The notes under the pieces were generated by a model. It ran no database searches. It saw only the letters and a list, made by a program, of their open reading frames with translations, and was not told where the DNA came from. Below are positions 43,804 to 52,592 of a stretch of 64,000 nt of DNA, piece after piece; position 1 is the stretch's first letter; each line of letters opens with the position of its first letter. Origin of the DNA: an uncultured Saprospiraceae bacterium (GTDB taxonomy: Bacteria; Bacteroidota; Bacteroidia; Chitinophagales; Saprospiraceae); the NCBI GenBank assembly GCA_938015435.1, contig CALLPN010000002.1, forward strand, positions 248,001 through 312,000, read 5' to 3'. The translations under genes were made by a program, and so were the position numbers.

Positions 43804-45150
43804 TTAATTATACTTTCTCTTTACAAACCATTCGTCATCATTGAATGTAAAGCCCAATGTGAAACGGAAATAATTCTCTCGAATTGGTGTATTCATACCA
43901 CTACGACCAATATCTAAGCCCAAATTAGCGTGCGATACTTTTCTTTGAAATATAAATGGTAATCCCATTCCGAATGTAATACCTTGAGATTTGATTTGCT
44001 CTCCTCCTATTACTCTAGGATCTACTCTATGGTATGCACCATATCTGTAATAGACTCTCTTCCAGTAACTCGTAAAAGATTTGTAGTTAGGTCTAAAGTA
44101 ACCACCAACAGCAAAAGAAGTGGTATTCCTAAGATCACCAACAACCTCATTATTGCCATCATTAAAGTAATTGGACCAGCTTGTAGCTGTATAGTCAGCT
44201 CCTATGGACCACTTTTCGCCACTAGTGTAGTGTAAGCCTAATCCTAACGATCCAGGTAACTTACCTTTCCCTGGTAACTCTCTCACAGTAGTAATAGAGG
44301 TGTCTATTGTAGAAGAGCCATTTCCAATAAAGTACACACCAAGGTTTTGGATGTTTGATTCCGTAGAAAAACTAGTCGCCGAATTAAAAGTAAGACCTAT
44401 ATTAAGTGTCTTGATATTAGAACTATTTGACTCATCCAATTTCTTTCGATTCAATACTTTAGAATAGATCAAGCCGATATCATATAGAAAACCTTTAAGG
44501 TTATAGTCTGTTGAAAATCTATTTTCCCTCGTTTGATCAACCTCAACGAAATCTACACTTCTGTTGTAAGTTACCTTACCAAAGAGATATCCTAGATTTA
44601 AACCAAAAGAAAAGTCTTTATACTTGATCGCATTACCCCACAGAAATTTGTACGTTCCTCCTTGCCCTGTATAGCTTCTTAAGAAAGTACCAAGACTATC
44701 GACAGAAGAATCATTTGTGGCCAAGTCATAAGAAACAGTTGATTGAGGCTTCAATGTGAATGTCATACCTAAGCTTACATCTTTCTTCTCTCTATCTAAT
44801 AATTGATTAAGTGGATTATAGAGTGGAAATCCAAGAGATAAATACTCGAGATTACCAGTCCATTGTGAAGAAGACAGCTCATCTGTTGAAAGTGTACTCT
44901 TTTTAGCGTATACGCCAATATCAAATGCAGTAGTTCTCAAAAAACTATACGATGCTGGATTTTTGATATTGATGTGGAAAGCATCTGTATATGCATTTCC
45001 AATACTTCCCATTTGCTTAAGGTGCTGAAAGGCATCATCTGAGAGATCACCAATTCCAAATCTAGAGTAAGGAGAATTATCACCTGTTTGCGCCAATACT
45101 GTGAACGAGCAGCATACAAATAGTATGATATAAACTATATTATTCTTCAT
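43804..45150 (-). CDS. Outer-membrane beta-barrel protein encoded with coaX
   Basis: 448 aa. Signal peptide MKNNIVYIILFVCCSFTVLA-Q, then NSPYSRFGIGDL, a motif at the start of many Bacteroidota barrel proteins encoded near coaX. Alternating strands end with YFRFTLGFTFNDDEWFVKRKYN. The ATG overlaps the end of coaX by 11 bp, so they are translationally coupled. A FadL-like or uncharacterised porin/transport role is possible; the function is unknown. Family knowledge: this coaX-barrel neighbourhood is common in Bacteroidota. Confidence 0.83.
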   Translation of the reverse strand: MKNNIVYIILFVCCSFTVLAQTGDNSPYSRFGIGDLSDDAFQHLKQMGSIGNAYTDAFHINIKNPASYSFLRTTAFDIGVYAKKSTLSTDELSSSQWTGNLEYLSLGFPLYNPLNQLLDREKKDVSLGMTFTLKPQSTVSYDLATNDSSVDSLGTFLRSYTGQGGTYKFLWGNAIKYKDFSFGLNLGYLFGKVTYNRSVDFVEVDQTRENRFSTDYNLKGFLYDIGLIYSKVLNRKKLDESNSSNIKTLNIGLTFNSATSFSTESNIQNLGVYFIGNGSSTIDTSITTVRELPGKGKLPGSLGLGLHYTSGEKWSIGADYTATSWSNYFNDGNNEVVGDLRNTTSFAVGGYFRPNYKSFTSYWKRVYYRYGAYHRVDPRVIGGEQIKSQGITFGMGLPFIFQRKVSHANLGLDIGRSGMNTPIRENYFRFTLGFTFNDDEWFVKRKYN

Positions 45151-45862
45151 TATACTTTAATATTTCATGCAGCCCATTGAGGACTAGGTTTGGGGCTACA
45201 AATATCTTAGATTTTAGCTTACTACCAAAGATCTCTGCATCTCCACCGGTTAAGATTACGTTAAGTGGCGTAAATAGAGCATTCATGCGCTGTATAAACG
45301 ATTCAATTTCGAAGATTGTGCCCCAAAAAGCACCATTTTGTAGTGCGGATGTCGTGTCTTTACCCATCGGATCGTCGTTAAATTGCCTAACCGGTAGTGG
45401 GAGCTTACTTGTAAAGTGGTTCATAGCCTTGAGTTTCATGTCCACTCCAGGGCTAATATTACCTCCATGGTAAATTCCTTTTTTGTCTATAAGGTCAAAT
45501 GTATTACAAGTACCTAAGTCGATGACCGCACAATTTTGCTTAGGGTAAGCGACAAATGCACCAATCACCGCGGCTAATCTATCTCGACCTAGCGTCTCTG
45601 GTGTCTTGTATAAATTTTTAATAGGAATCTTAGTATGATGATCCAAAACGAACATATCATACCTCTTTTTAATTGCCGATACTACCCTCTTATCAAGTAC
45701 TCTTGTTGATGATAATATAGCTTTAGTAAAAGGATATTTCTTATACAGCTTATCTACATTACCTACTAATAGTTTATGATGACGCTCCTTGTGGACGATC
45801 TCTCCATCACGAAAGATTGCAAGCTTTGCAAAGCTATTTCCTATGTCTATTGTCAGGTACAT
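45140..45862 (-). CDS. coaX: Type III pantothenate kinase
   Basis: 240 aa, the first step of CoA synthesis (pantothenate to 4'-phosphopantothenate), needing a monovalent cation. ASKHA marks: LTIDIGNSFAKLAIF (phosphate 1), ETLGRDRLAAVIGA (~90), VIDLGTCNTFDLID (phosphate 2, ~118) and VILTGGDAEIF (adenosine, ~205). The pantothenate-site G-R-D is intact; the motif usually DxGTAxT is DLGTCNT here. It begins one base after the stop of a 31-codon microprotein (45864-45959) and overlaps the outer-membrane protein gene by 11 bp. Confidence 0.93.
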   Translation of the reverse strand: MYLTIDIGNSFAKLAIFRDGEIVHKERHHKLLVGNVDKLYKKYPFTKAILSSTRVLDKRVVSAIKKRYDMFVLDHHTKIPIKNLYKTPETLGRDRLAAVIGAFVAYPKQNCAVIDLGTCNTFDLIDKKGIYHGGNISPGVDMKLKAMNHFTSKLPLPVRQFNDDPMGKDTTSALQNGAFWGTIFEIESFIQRMNALFTPLNVILTGGDAEIFGSKLKSKIFVAPNLVLNGLHEILKYNEE

Positions 45863-45863
45863 A

Positions 45864-45959
45864 TTACATCATATCTATCAGAATGAATGATACCAATGCC
45901 AATCCTAGCAGGATCAATACTAACCACATCTGACTTCTTATTTTTCCTATCATTCCCAT
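45864..45959 (-). CDS. 31-aa single-helix microprotein resembling the PpiD/SurA-type N-terminal anchor
   Basis: ATG at 45959, stop at 45864. The sequence has MGMIGKIRSQ, a hydrophobic stretch (WLVLILLGLALVSFILID), then MM and stop. The IGKIR-x-GLAL-x2-F pattern is the usual N-terminus of Bacteroidota PpiD-like peptidyl-prolyl isomerases, but the rest of that protein is missing. One base separates its stop from the coaX ATG (TAATATG). It is either a remnant left by a deletion or a functional microprotein that couples translation to coaX. Confidence 0.5.
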   Translation of the reverse strand: MGMIGKIRSQMWLVLILLGLALVSFILIDMM

Positions 45960-46079
45960 ACAATCAAAATTTAGAATTTTAATAAAAATAAAGTTTGAAA
46001 TAAACAAATACCAAGATAAACTAACTGAAAGGTTTGCCATTGGAATTTGGAGTTTATTTTATTGGAATTCCACTTCCCT

Positions 46080-47606
46080 TTAATGCTTAAAGTGCCTTAC
46101 GCCTGTCATCAACATCGGCATACTTTTACTATTGCAATAGTCGACACTTAAGTTATCCTTGATACTACCTCCTGGTTGCACTACAGCTGCTATTCCTGCA
46201 TCATGAGCAATCTCTACACAATCTGGAAATGGAAAAAAAGCATCTGATGCCATTACACATCCCTCTAAGTCAAACCCAAAAGCCTGCGCTTTGGCGATTG
46301 CCTGTCTACAGGCATCTACTCTAGACGTCTGACCACATCCCATTCCGAGAAGTTGACTGTTCTTTACGAGTACAATAGTATTTGATTTCAAATGCTTCAC
46401 ACATTTATTAGCAAACTCTAAGTCTGATAATTGCTGTGGCGTAGCTTTGGCCTCAGTGACACATTCCATCTTATCTGAGGACTCCATAGACTTATCTGTA
46501 TCCTGTTGGATAACTCCATTCAATATACTCTTGAAAGACTTATCATTGACATGCCATCTGTTGATTTTCATCAAGACACGTTTCTTTTTCTTAGTCAATA
46601 GATCGATTGCATCCTGATCAAAATTTGGTGCAATAACTACTTCATAAAATAATTTATTAATCTCTTCTGCCGTAGCTAGATCTACAGTTGTATTACTGAT
46701 AAGTATCCCTCCAAATGCGGATACAGGGTCACCAGCTAGTGCCGCATGCCACGCTTCTAATACTGTTGGCCTTGTTGCGATTCCACATGTATTGGTATGC
46801 TTAAGTACCGCGAACGTAGGATCACTATCTACAAACTCTGACATTACATTTACTGCAGCATCCACATCCACTAGATTATTGAATGAAAGCTCTTTACCAC
46901 TGATCTTATCAAACATGGCATCCAACTCACCAAAGAAGATTCCTTGCTGATGTGGATTCTCTCCATATCTAAGTACTTGACTATCCATCAGACTGTGCTT
47001 AAAAGAAACATCGTCACTTTCGCTATCAAAATAGTTGAATATCGCAGTATCATAATGACTCGATACTTTGAATGCCCTTCTTGCTAATTCTTTACGATCT
47101 GCTAAAGTACTCTCAGCGTTTTGCTCAGCTAAGATCTTTTGAATCATCGGATATTCCTTATTAGAGGGTACGATAACAACATCATTAAAATTCTTCGCTG
47201 CTCCTCTGATCAATGCGATACCACCAATATCAATCTTCTCGATTATAGCATCTTCATCATCTGTACTCTTCACTGTATCTTCAAATGGATATAGATCTAC
47301 GATTACTAAATCGATTTCTGGCATCTCGTATTTAGCTAATTGACCTAAATGATCTTCGTCTCTTTTAGCTAATATCCCTCCAAAGACTTTGGGATGAAGG
47401 GTCTTCACTCTACCATCAAGTATAGATGGATAACTAGTAAGGTCTTCAACACGCTCGACCTTTACTCCATGGGACTCAATAAATTTCTGAGTACCTCCAG
47501 TAGAATATATGGTTACGTTATGCTGATCTAATAGTTTTACTATATCGTCGAGTCCGTCCTTATGAAATACGGAAATAAGAGCTGATTTTATCTTTCTAGA
47601 TGCCAT
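46080..47606 (-). CDS. purH: Bifunctional AICAR transformylase / IMP cyclohydrolase
   Basis: 508 aa. It performs the last two steps of IMP synthesis. The N-terminal cyclohydrolase shows YSTGGTQKFI (~32), TSYPSILDGRVKTLHPKVFG (~57) and IDIGGIALIRGAAKN (~126). The transformylase has LRYGENPHQQGIFF (~212), VLKHTNTCGIA (~265, with the catalytic Lys-His) and the C-terminal DAFFPFPDCVEIAHDAGI. Length is usual. The start is preceded by a hairpin-plus-U-tract terminator in the leader and a -7 box, which suggests control by transcription attenuation. Confidence 0.96.
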   Translation of the reverse strand: MASRKIKSALISVFHKDGLDDIVKLLDQHNVTIYSTGGTQKFIESHGVKVERVEDLTSYPSILDGRVKTLHPKVFGGILAKRDEDHLGQLAKYEMPEIDLVIVDLYPFEDTVKSTDDEDAIIEKIDIGGIALIRGAAKNFNDVVIVPSNKEYPMIQKILAEQNAESTLADRKELARRAFKVSSHYDTAIFNYFDSESDDVSFKHSLMDSQVLRYGENPHQQGIFFGELDAMFDKISGKELSFNNLVDVDAAVNVMSEFVDSDPTFAVLKHTNTCGIATRPTVLEAWHAALAGDPVSAFGGILISNTTVDLATAEEINKLFYEVVIAPNFDQDAIDLLTKKKKRVLMKINRWHVNDKSFKSILNGVIQQDTDKSMESSDKMECVTEAKATPQQLSDLEFANKCVKHLKSNTIVLVKNSQLLGMGCGQTSRVDACRQAIAKAQAFGFDLEGCVMASDAFFPFPDCVEIAHDAGIAAVVQPGGSIKDNLSVDYCNSKSMPMLMTGVRHFKH

Positions 47607-47638
47607 GCTTAGGGTGGTAAAATTTTGCTTGAAAAATT

Positions 47639-47679
47639 AAAAAAACCTCAGAAACCCTAGCGAACCAAGGATTCTGAGG
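47639..47679 (-). terminator. Terminator-like attenuator in the purH leader
   Basis: On the minus strand CCTCAGAA (47672-47679) pairs with TTCTGAGG (47646-47653); a mismatch, then six further pairs (two G-U) lead to a UUCG loop. Seven T residues (47639-47645) follow. This is a complete intrinsic terminator placed between the purH promoter and start codon, ending 32 nt before the ATG. Confidence 0.8.
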
Positions 47680-47686
47680 AAAAGCG

Positions 47687-47694
47687 CAAAAGTA
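47687..47694 (-). promoter_or_regulatory. -7 box of the purH promoter
   Basis: TACTTTTG (minus strand), exact TAnnTTTG match. Transcription would begin about 7 nt downstream, right before the terminator hairpin. Confidence 0.6.
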
Positions 47695-47799
47695 CAGAAT
47701 TAAACAACTAATTACGACTGCCTATTTTAGAATATTATAATAGGACTACACAGCTCAAAACAATTGTGCTTTCACTTAGACTATTTCTATTTGCTATTC

Positions 47800-47807
47800 T
47801 ATATTTG
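47800..47807 (+). promoter_or_regulatory. -7 box for kynureninase gene
   Basis: TATATTTG, exact TAnnTTTG match, 93 bp before the ATG at 47901. Confidence 0.5.
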
Positions 47808-47900
47808 TCTGACACATTAGGTACCAACAGCACCATTTTGAAAATTGAATTCGGACCATCTTGAATTCTCTACTCGAAACACCTTAATTTTTTTATAGAT

Positions 47901-49166
47901 ATGACTCAATATAGCCTAGCTCACGCTCAAGCATTAGATACTCAAGATCCACTACATAAGTATAGATCACAATTTTCGATACCAAAACAAAAGAATGGAG
48001 AAGAGCATATATATCTATGCGGAAACTCATTAGGCTTAATGCCATTTAAAGCTCAAGAGTATGTCAATCAAGAGATGGAAGATTGGGGCAAGTATGGAGT
48101 CGAAGGGCATTTCCATGCTCGCCACCCTTGGATGCCCTATCACGAGTTTCTCACAGATAAGATGGCTAGAGTCGTAGGCGCTTTACCAAATGAAGTAGTA
48201 GTAATGAATAGTCTCACTGCTAATCTACATCTTATGATGGTATCATTTTACAGACCGACTACAGAGAGATTTAAGATACTAATAGATTATAGTCCATTTC
48301 CATCTGATAGGTATGCTGTAGAATCGCAGGCTAAGTTCCACGGATATGATCCTAAAGATGCAATCATAGAGTTACAACCTTCTGATGGTAAAGAGACGGT
48401 AGATCATGATGATATCATGGCAATGATAGATCAACATGGAGATGAAATAGCACTGATCATGATTGGTGGTGTTAACTACTATACTGGACAGCTTTACCCT
48501 CTTGAGGATATCACTAAGGCAGGACATGCCAAAGGTTGTTTTGTAGGATTCGATTTGGCTCATGCCGCTGGTAACATAGACTTACAATTACATGATGCAG
48601 GTTCCGATTTCGCGGTATGGTGTACATACAAATATCTTAATAGTAGTCCAGGATCACTTTCTGGTTGCTTTGTACATGAGCGTCATGCGGAAAATGAGAA
48701 CATGCCAAGATTCGCTGGGTGGTGGGGTCATGATAAAAGTACAAGATTCTTGATGGGTGATGATTTTAAACCTATGCGTGGCGCTGAAGGATGGCAACTT
48801 AGTAATCCTCCGATATTACCTATGGCCGCGATGAGAGCATCCCTAGAGATATTCGACGAAGTAGGCATGGCTGCACTTAGAGAAAAATCTCTCAAGATGG
48901 GAGACTATCTGCTTTCACTCTTAGACAATATAGATACTGATAAAACATCAATCATAACACCTAGAGAACATGCAAGACGTGGATGTCAGCTATCCATACA
49001 AGTTAAAAATGCCGATAAAAGCTTATTCGATAAAATTACTGAAGCGGGCGTAATTGCTGATTGGAGAGAACCAGATGTAATTAGAATAGCAGGAGCTCCA
49101 CTTTACAATAGTTATGAGGATTGCTGGAGGTTTGTAGATGTCTTGAATAGAGAATTAGACATATAA
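47901..49166 (+). CDS. kynU: Kynureninase
   Basis: 421 aa, PLP enzyme of fold type I. It cleaves kynurenine (or 3-hydroxykynurenine) to (hydroxy)anthranilate and alanine in tryptophan breakdown. Marks: IYLCGNSLGLMP (~37), WGKYGVEGHFHARHPWMPYH (~66-85), VVVMNSLTANLHLMM, GFDLAHAAGNIDL (~222; PLP-binding Asp), and the Schiff-base Lys in CTYKYLNSSPG (~247). RFAGWWGHDKSTRFLM follows, as in the family. No other kyn genes are adjacent, so the pathway is scattered or partial (NAD synthesis or salvage). Confidence 0.95.
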   Translation: MTQYSLAHAQALDTQDPLHKYRSQFSIPKQKNGEEHIYLCGNSLGLMPFKAQEYVNQEMEDWGKYGVEGHFHARHPWMPYHEFLTDKMARVVGALPNEVVVMNSLTANLHLMMVSFYRPTTERFKILIDYSPFPSDRYAVESQAKFHGYDPKDAIIELQPSDGKETVDHDDIMAMIDQHGDEIALIMIGGVNYYTGQLYPLEDITKAGHAKGCFVGFDLAHAAGNIDLQLHDAGSDFAVWCTYKYLNSSPGSLSGCFVHERHAENENMPRFAGWWGHDKSTRFLMGDDFKPMRGAEGWQLSNPPILPMAAMRASLEIFDEVGMAALREKSLKMGDYLLSLLDNIDTDKTSIITPREHARRGCQLSIQVKNADKSLFDKITEAGVIADWREPDVIRIAGAPLYNSYEDCWRFVDVLNRELDI

Positions 49167-49203
49167 TCAATTTTTGATTTCTGCGAAAAAAAACCATTAA
49201 TTG

Positions 49204-49698
49204 ATGACTCACTTAAAACATGTTCTCAAGAGTAACGGATTTAAATTAAAAAAAGATAAGGAATCGTGGCATATTATGCCTATCCAAGGTTCTAATCGTT
49301 GGCTAGGATTATTTTTTCTAGTTCTAGGTATTTTTCAGATCCTTGGGGAGCATTTTGCTTTCGGATCTATTTCTATCGCAATTGGATTAGTATATCTTTT
49401 GATGCCAACTAATAAAGAAATGAGAGCTAGAAATATCAATGCATATGTCTCAGTGACAAGATTGGGATTTGAAATAAAGGGAAATAAATTTCATGAATCC
49501 TATAAACATGAAGAGGTAGGTGATATTAAAATAGAAAAAAGTGTATTTCAAGATATGAATGTTGTAAAAATGACTACTAATCATATTGCTTCCGGAAAGG
49601 AAGTGCTAATTATGAGAGCCTTAGACTCTAAGGAAAAGGACACAGAAACCCTTTTTCAAAAGGTTGGCAACAAGATGATCCAACATTGGGAACCTTAA
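49204..49698 (+). CDS. Hypothetical membrane protein with PH-like domain
   Basis: 164 aa from the ATG at 49204. A short cytoplasmic start is followed by two adjacent membrane helices (WLGLFFLVLGIFQILGEHF, GSISIAIGLVYLLMP) and a soluble beta-rich C-terminal ~90 residues (VSVTRLGFEIKGNKFHESYK, VVKMTTNHIASGKEVLIM) that look like a bacterial PH (bPH) domain. No function is known. It follows kynU by 37 bp and could share its transcript, but no metabolic link is apparent. Confidence 0.68.
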   Translation: MTHLKHVLKSNGFKLKKDKESWHIMPIQGSNRWLGLFFLVLGIFQILGEHFAFGSISIAIGLVYLLMPTNKEMRARNINAYVSVTRLGFEIKGNKFHESYKHEEVGDIKIEKSVFQDMNVVKMTTNHIASGKEVLIMRALDSKEKDTETLFQKVGNKMIQHWEP

Positions 49699-49769
49699 GA
49701 AATTTGACTTTGACATCACCATTCGAAATTCACTGCCCTAGCAAAGTCGCAAGCAAAACATTATATTGA

Positions 49770-51095
49770 CTAACTCTTACTAATACGCTCTAAGATATCT
49801 GATATCTCTCCATCTAATTCACCCGTATTCTCATTCATTATTTCCAAAGCATCGTCGATAGATTTTTTTGCTTTTTTTCTATCTCCTTTTGCAAGGTAAA
49901 GTTTAGCAAGAGTAACATAGTATCTAGCCTCATCTGGATTAAGATCTATTGCCTTGTCTATTTGCTTTTTGTAATGATTCCAAGTACTTTTTTTGTACTT
50001 TAATGACGAATATACCTCCACTGCTTTATTGATGGTATAATGATCATTCGGTGCAACTGTAGTTAAGTACTTATTGATCGTCGCCAGATATCCTTTTTTA
50101 TTACTTTCCTGAAGCATTCTTCCTAAGTAATACTGATAAGCATCCTGCTCAGCTGTAAAGGTGTCGACGAGACTATACAGTTCTATCGCTTCCTGCAAAT
50201 CGGGTCTAGGGTAACCTTGATAGATTCTCTGATTCACAATTATATCTAGACTATGAGCTAGGTTTGATTCACCAACTATACTTGCTACATGGTTTCTATT
50301 TTCTTTAATATAATCGAAAAGCAATGAGTTTGCCGATTCTACAAAGTCATATATAAATTTGACATTTTTCTCTGAATCCCAATTCTCCTGCGTCTTGAGA
50401 TATGCTATGGCAGCATCACCATGACTATTATTCATCCTCTGCAATTGATAATATGCTTCTTGATATAATACCTCTGGAGGCATCTCATCATTGGCCCCTA
50501 TTATTTTGACAATCTGTCCTTCAGAACTTGTTTCTTTGACCACCTCCTTTTTTGGTTTCGGAGCTTTCTTTGCTTTAGATACGGCTACCTCTGTTCGTTT
50601 AGGCTTAGGCTTAGTAGTGGATTTTGATTGAAATGGTGTACTTATGATCTGCGAAGCATTATTGCCTAGATATACCCCTGGAACGTTGGCTTGAATACCA
50701 ATATTTAATAGCTCGTCGGCTGTTAATAGTTTGTCCGTTTTATATTTTATTTCACCCTCATGATCAAATATCATCATGGTAGGAAGAAACACTACGTCGT
50801 AATCATTATAGGTTGTCCTCCCATTGGGGCCATCCATATTGATTTTTACATTGATATAATTTTTGTTGAAATATTCAGAGACTGCACTATCCACAAATAC
50901 CTTTTTCATCTTTTTACACGGTATACACCACTCAGCGTATGTATCCACAAAGAGAAATTTTCCGTTTTGTTTCGCTTTAACAATACCAGCTTTTACGCTA
51001 ATATTATAAAACTTGATTCCCCCTTGTGCAAATGACACAATAGAAGTTGTCAAATAAAAGATAAGAGTTAAGCTAAGTACTTTATACAAATTCAT
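49770..51095 (-). CDS. Secreted thioredoxin-fold protein with TPR-like tail (paralogue A)
   Basis: 441 aa. A signal peptide (~1-24, FYLTTSIVSFA-Q) leads into a thioredoxin domain with the active site EWCIPCKKM (~52-60) and cis-Pro region VVFLPTMMIFDHEGE (~104). A Lys/Pro-rich linker (~150-185, PKPKRTEVAVSKAKK) follows, then helical TPR-like repeats at the C-terminus (IDLNPDEARYYVTLAKLYLA). The active site is intact, so thiol-disulfide exchange in the periplasm is likely. It lies 67 bp downstream of its paralogue on the same strand. Confidence 0.83.
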   Translation of the reverse strand: MNLYKVLSLTLIFYLTTSIVSFAQGGIKFYNISVKAGIVKAKQNGKFLFVDTYAEWCIPCKKMKKVFVDSAVSEYFNKNYINVKINMDGPNGRTTYNDYDVVFLPTMMIFDHEGEIKYKTDKLLTADELLNIGIQANVPGVYLGNNASQIISTPFQSKSTTKPKPKRTEVAVSKAKKAPKPKKEVVKETSSEGQIVKIIGANDEMPPEVLYQEAYYQLQRMNNSHGDAAIAYLKTQENWDSEKNVKFIYDFVESANSLLFDYIKENRNHVASIVGESNLAHSLDIIVNQRIYQGYPRPDLQEAIELYSLVDTFTAEQDAYQYYLGRMLQESNKKGYLATINKYLTTVAPNDHYTINKAVEVYSSLKYKKSTWNHYKKQIDKAIDLNPDEARYYVTLAKLYLAKGDRKKAKKSIDDALEIMNENTGELDGEISDILERISKS

Positions 51096-51161
51096 AATAT
51101 TGGTTAGATATAACGACGCTTTGGTTTATAACGATATCTGATTGGGGTCAGTCGTAATTGG

Positions 51162-52322
51162 TTATGCTTTTTGACTCTGTAAGTATTTCATTAATCTATC
51201 TAACGAAGGAGATTTCTCTTTATTCTTTACTCGCTCTTCTATCCTCTCTTTTACGATTTTTATAGCTTCATCAGTTTTCTCTACCCTTACCAACATTTTA
51301 CAATAGTTTACAATATTGATATCGTTGTTATTGAGCTTTACTAGTTGCTTATGAGCGCCCTCTAAAAAATCGTGATACTTCACGTCTTTTTCATTTTCAC
51401 TTAATTCTCCGAGCAATCTACTCAACTCCTTTTCATCTTTCTTTACTTCTTTGTATTGCTTCTTACTCAGATCCAAATACTCAGATTTACCTCCAGTATT
51501 TTTATAATAATATCTTTTCATTTTTAAGATAGCTAACTTATCGTCTCCTACTGTGCTTTTATATGCCTCTATCGCCTCTTCCAAAAGTGAAGGCACTTCA
51601 TATTCAACTGCTTTTTTAACTGTCGCTGACGTAGCTGAAGTAATTTTTTTAACGAATGTTTCTTCGTCTACCAATTTTCTAATTTTCTTACTTTTCTCCA
51701 CTACCTCTGCGAATAATCTACTGTCTGATTCATTAGCAGCTTCTAACAAAAACACTAATCTTTCATCCTCTGAGATATCAGGTTTAGATCTTATATATTC
51801 GTTAGAGATTTTTAAGGATGGCTTACCTGCTTTATTCAAAGCTTTCACATAGTTATATACTAGTTTGTAGTCTCTGTCTCCCTTTTCATATGCCTCTGTA
51901 TACTGACCACTAGTATCATACTTACGCAACACTAGCTGCCCCATTTTTATTAGCATCTCCTCATTCTTCCCACCTTTTTCCATATGTATAACTTCTCCGT
52001 CTCCTGCCAAAAAATACAACGTTGGATATGCGCTTACAGGGTACTTATGTCCAAATGTAACACCATCTTCCTTCTCCATATCAAGTTTTAAATTGATGAA
52101 ATTTTCATTGAAGAATTCTCCAACCTCCGTTTTTGTAAATACATTTTTGGACATTCGCTTACATGGTCCACACCAAGTTGTATAGCTATCTACAAACATC
52201 GCTTTACCCTCTTCCTTGGCCTTGGACATAGTCTCTTTCCATGGCGTATGCTCAAATTCTATTCCCTGTGCAGATAAAGCAATCGTAATCGTAAAAAGTG
52301 CAATGAATAATCTAAGTTTCAT
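51162..52322 (-). CDS. Secreted thioredoxin-fold protein (paralogue B)
   Basis: 386 aa. Signal peptide MKLRLFIALFTITIALSA-Q. The thioredoxin domain has TTWCGPCKRM (~48-57) and VSAYPTLYFLAGDGEVI (~96), with a helical C-terminal region of Lys/Glu-rich repeats. It shares the order of parts (thioredoxin head, long helical tail) with the 441-aa neighbour but has CGPC instead of CIPC and no Lys/Pro linker. A duplicated pair of periplasmic redox or thiol-repair proteins is likely. Confidence 0.83.
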   Translation of the reverse strand: MKLRLFIALFTITIALSAQGIEFEHTPWKETMSKAKEEGKAMFVDSYTTWCGPCKRMSKNVFTKTEVGEFFNENFINLKLDMEKEDGVTFGHKYPVSAYPTLYFLAGDGEVIHMEKGGKNEEMLIKMGQLVLRKYDTSGQYTEAYEKGDRDYKLVYNYVKALNKAGKPSLKISNEYIRSKPDISEDERLVFLLEAANESDSRLFAEVVEKSKKIRKLVDEETFVKKITSATSATVKKAVEYEVPSLLEEAIEAYKSTVGDDKLAILKMKRYYYKNTGGKSEYLDLSKKQYKEVKKDEKELSRLLGELSENEKDVKYHDFLEGAHKQLVKLNNNDINIVNYCKMLVRVEKTDEAIKIVKERIEERVKNKEKSPSLDRLMKYLQSQKA

Positions 52323-52592
52323 ATTATAGTAAGTTGTAATCCAACAGTTGGGTTGGACCTATTTATTCAATTTTTGTAACGTGTGGGTAAGTTAGATATA
52401 CTTCAACTTACAGACCATCAAAAATAACGTAGGCTGTAAAGTTGAAATTTCTCAGAGGGATATATTAACACAACTGTAACTACTAGAACAGCCTGTTATT
52501 ACAAATATATATAGAAATGCTGTAAAATCAAGGGATAAGGACTCGCTGCCAATCGATTTTCCTCATATTTGTTTAATAAATTGAGACGCCTT

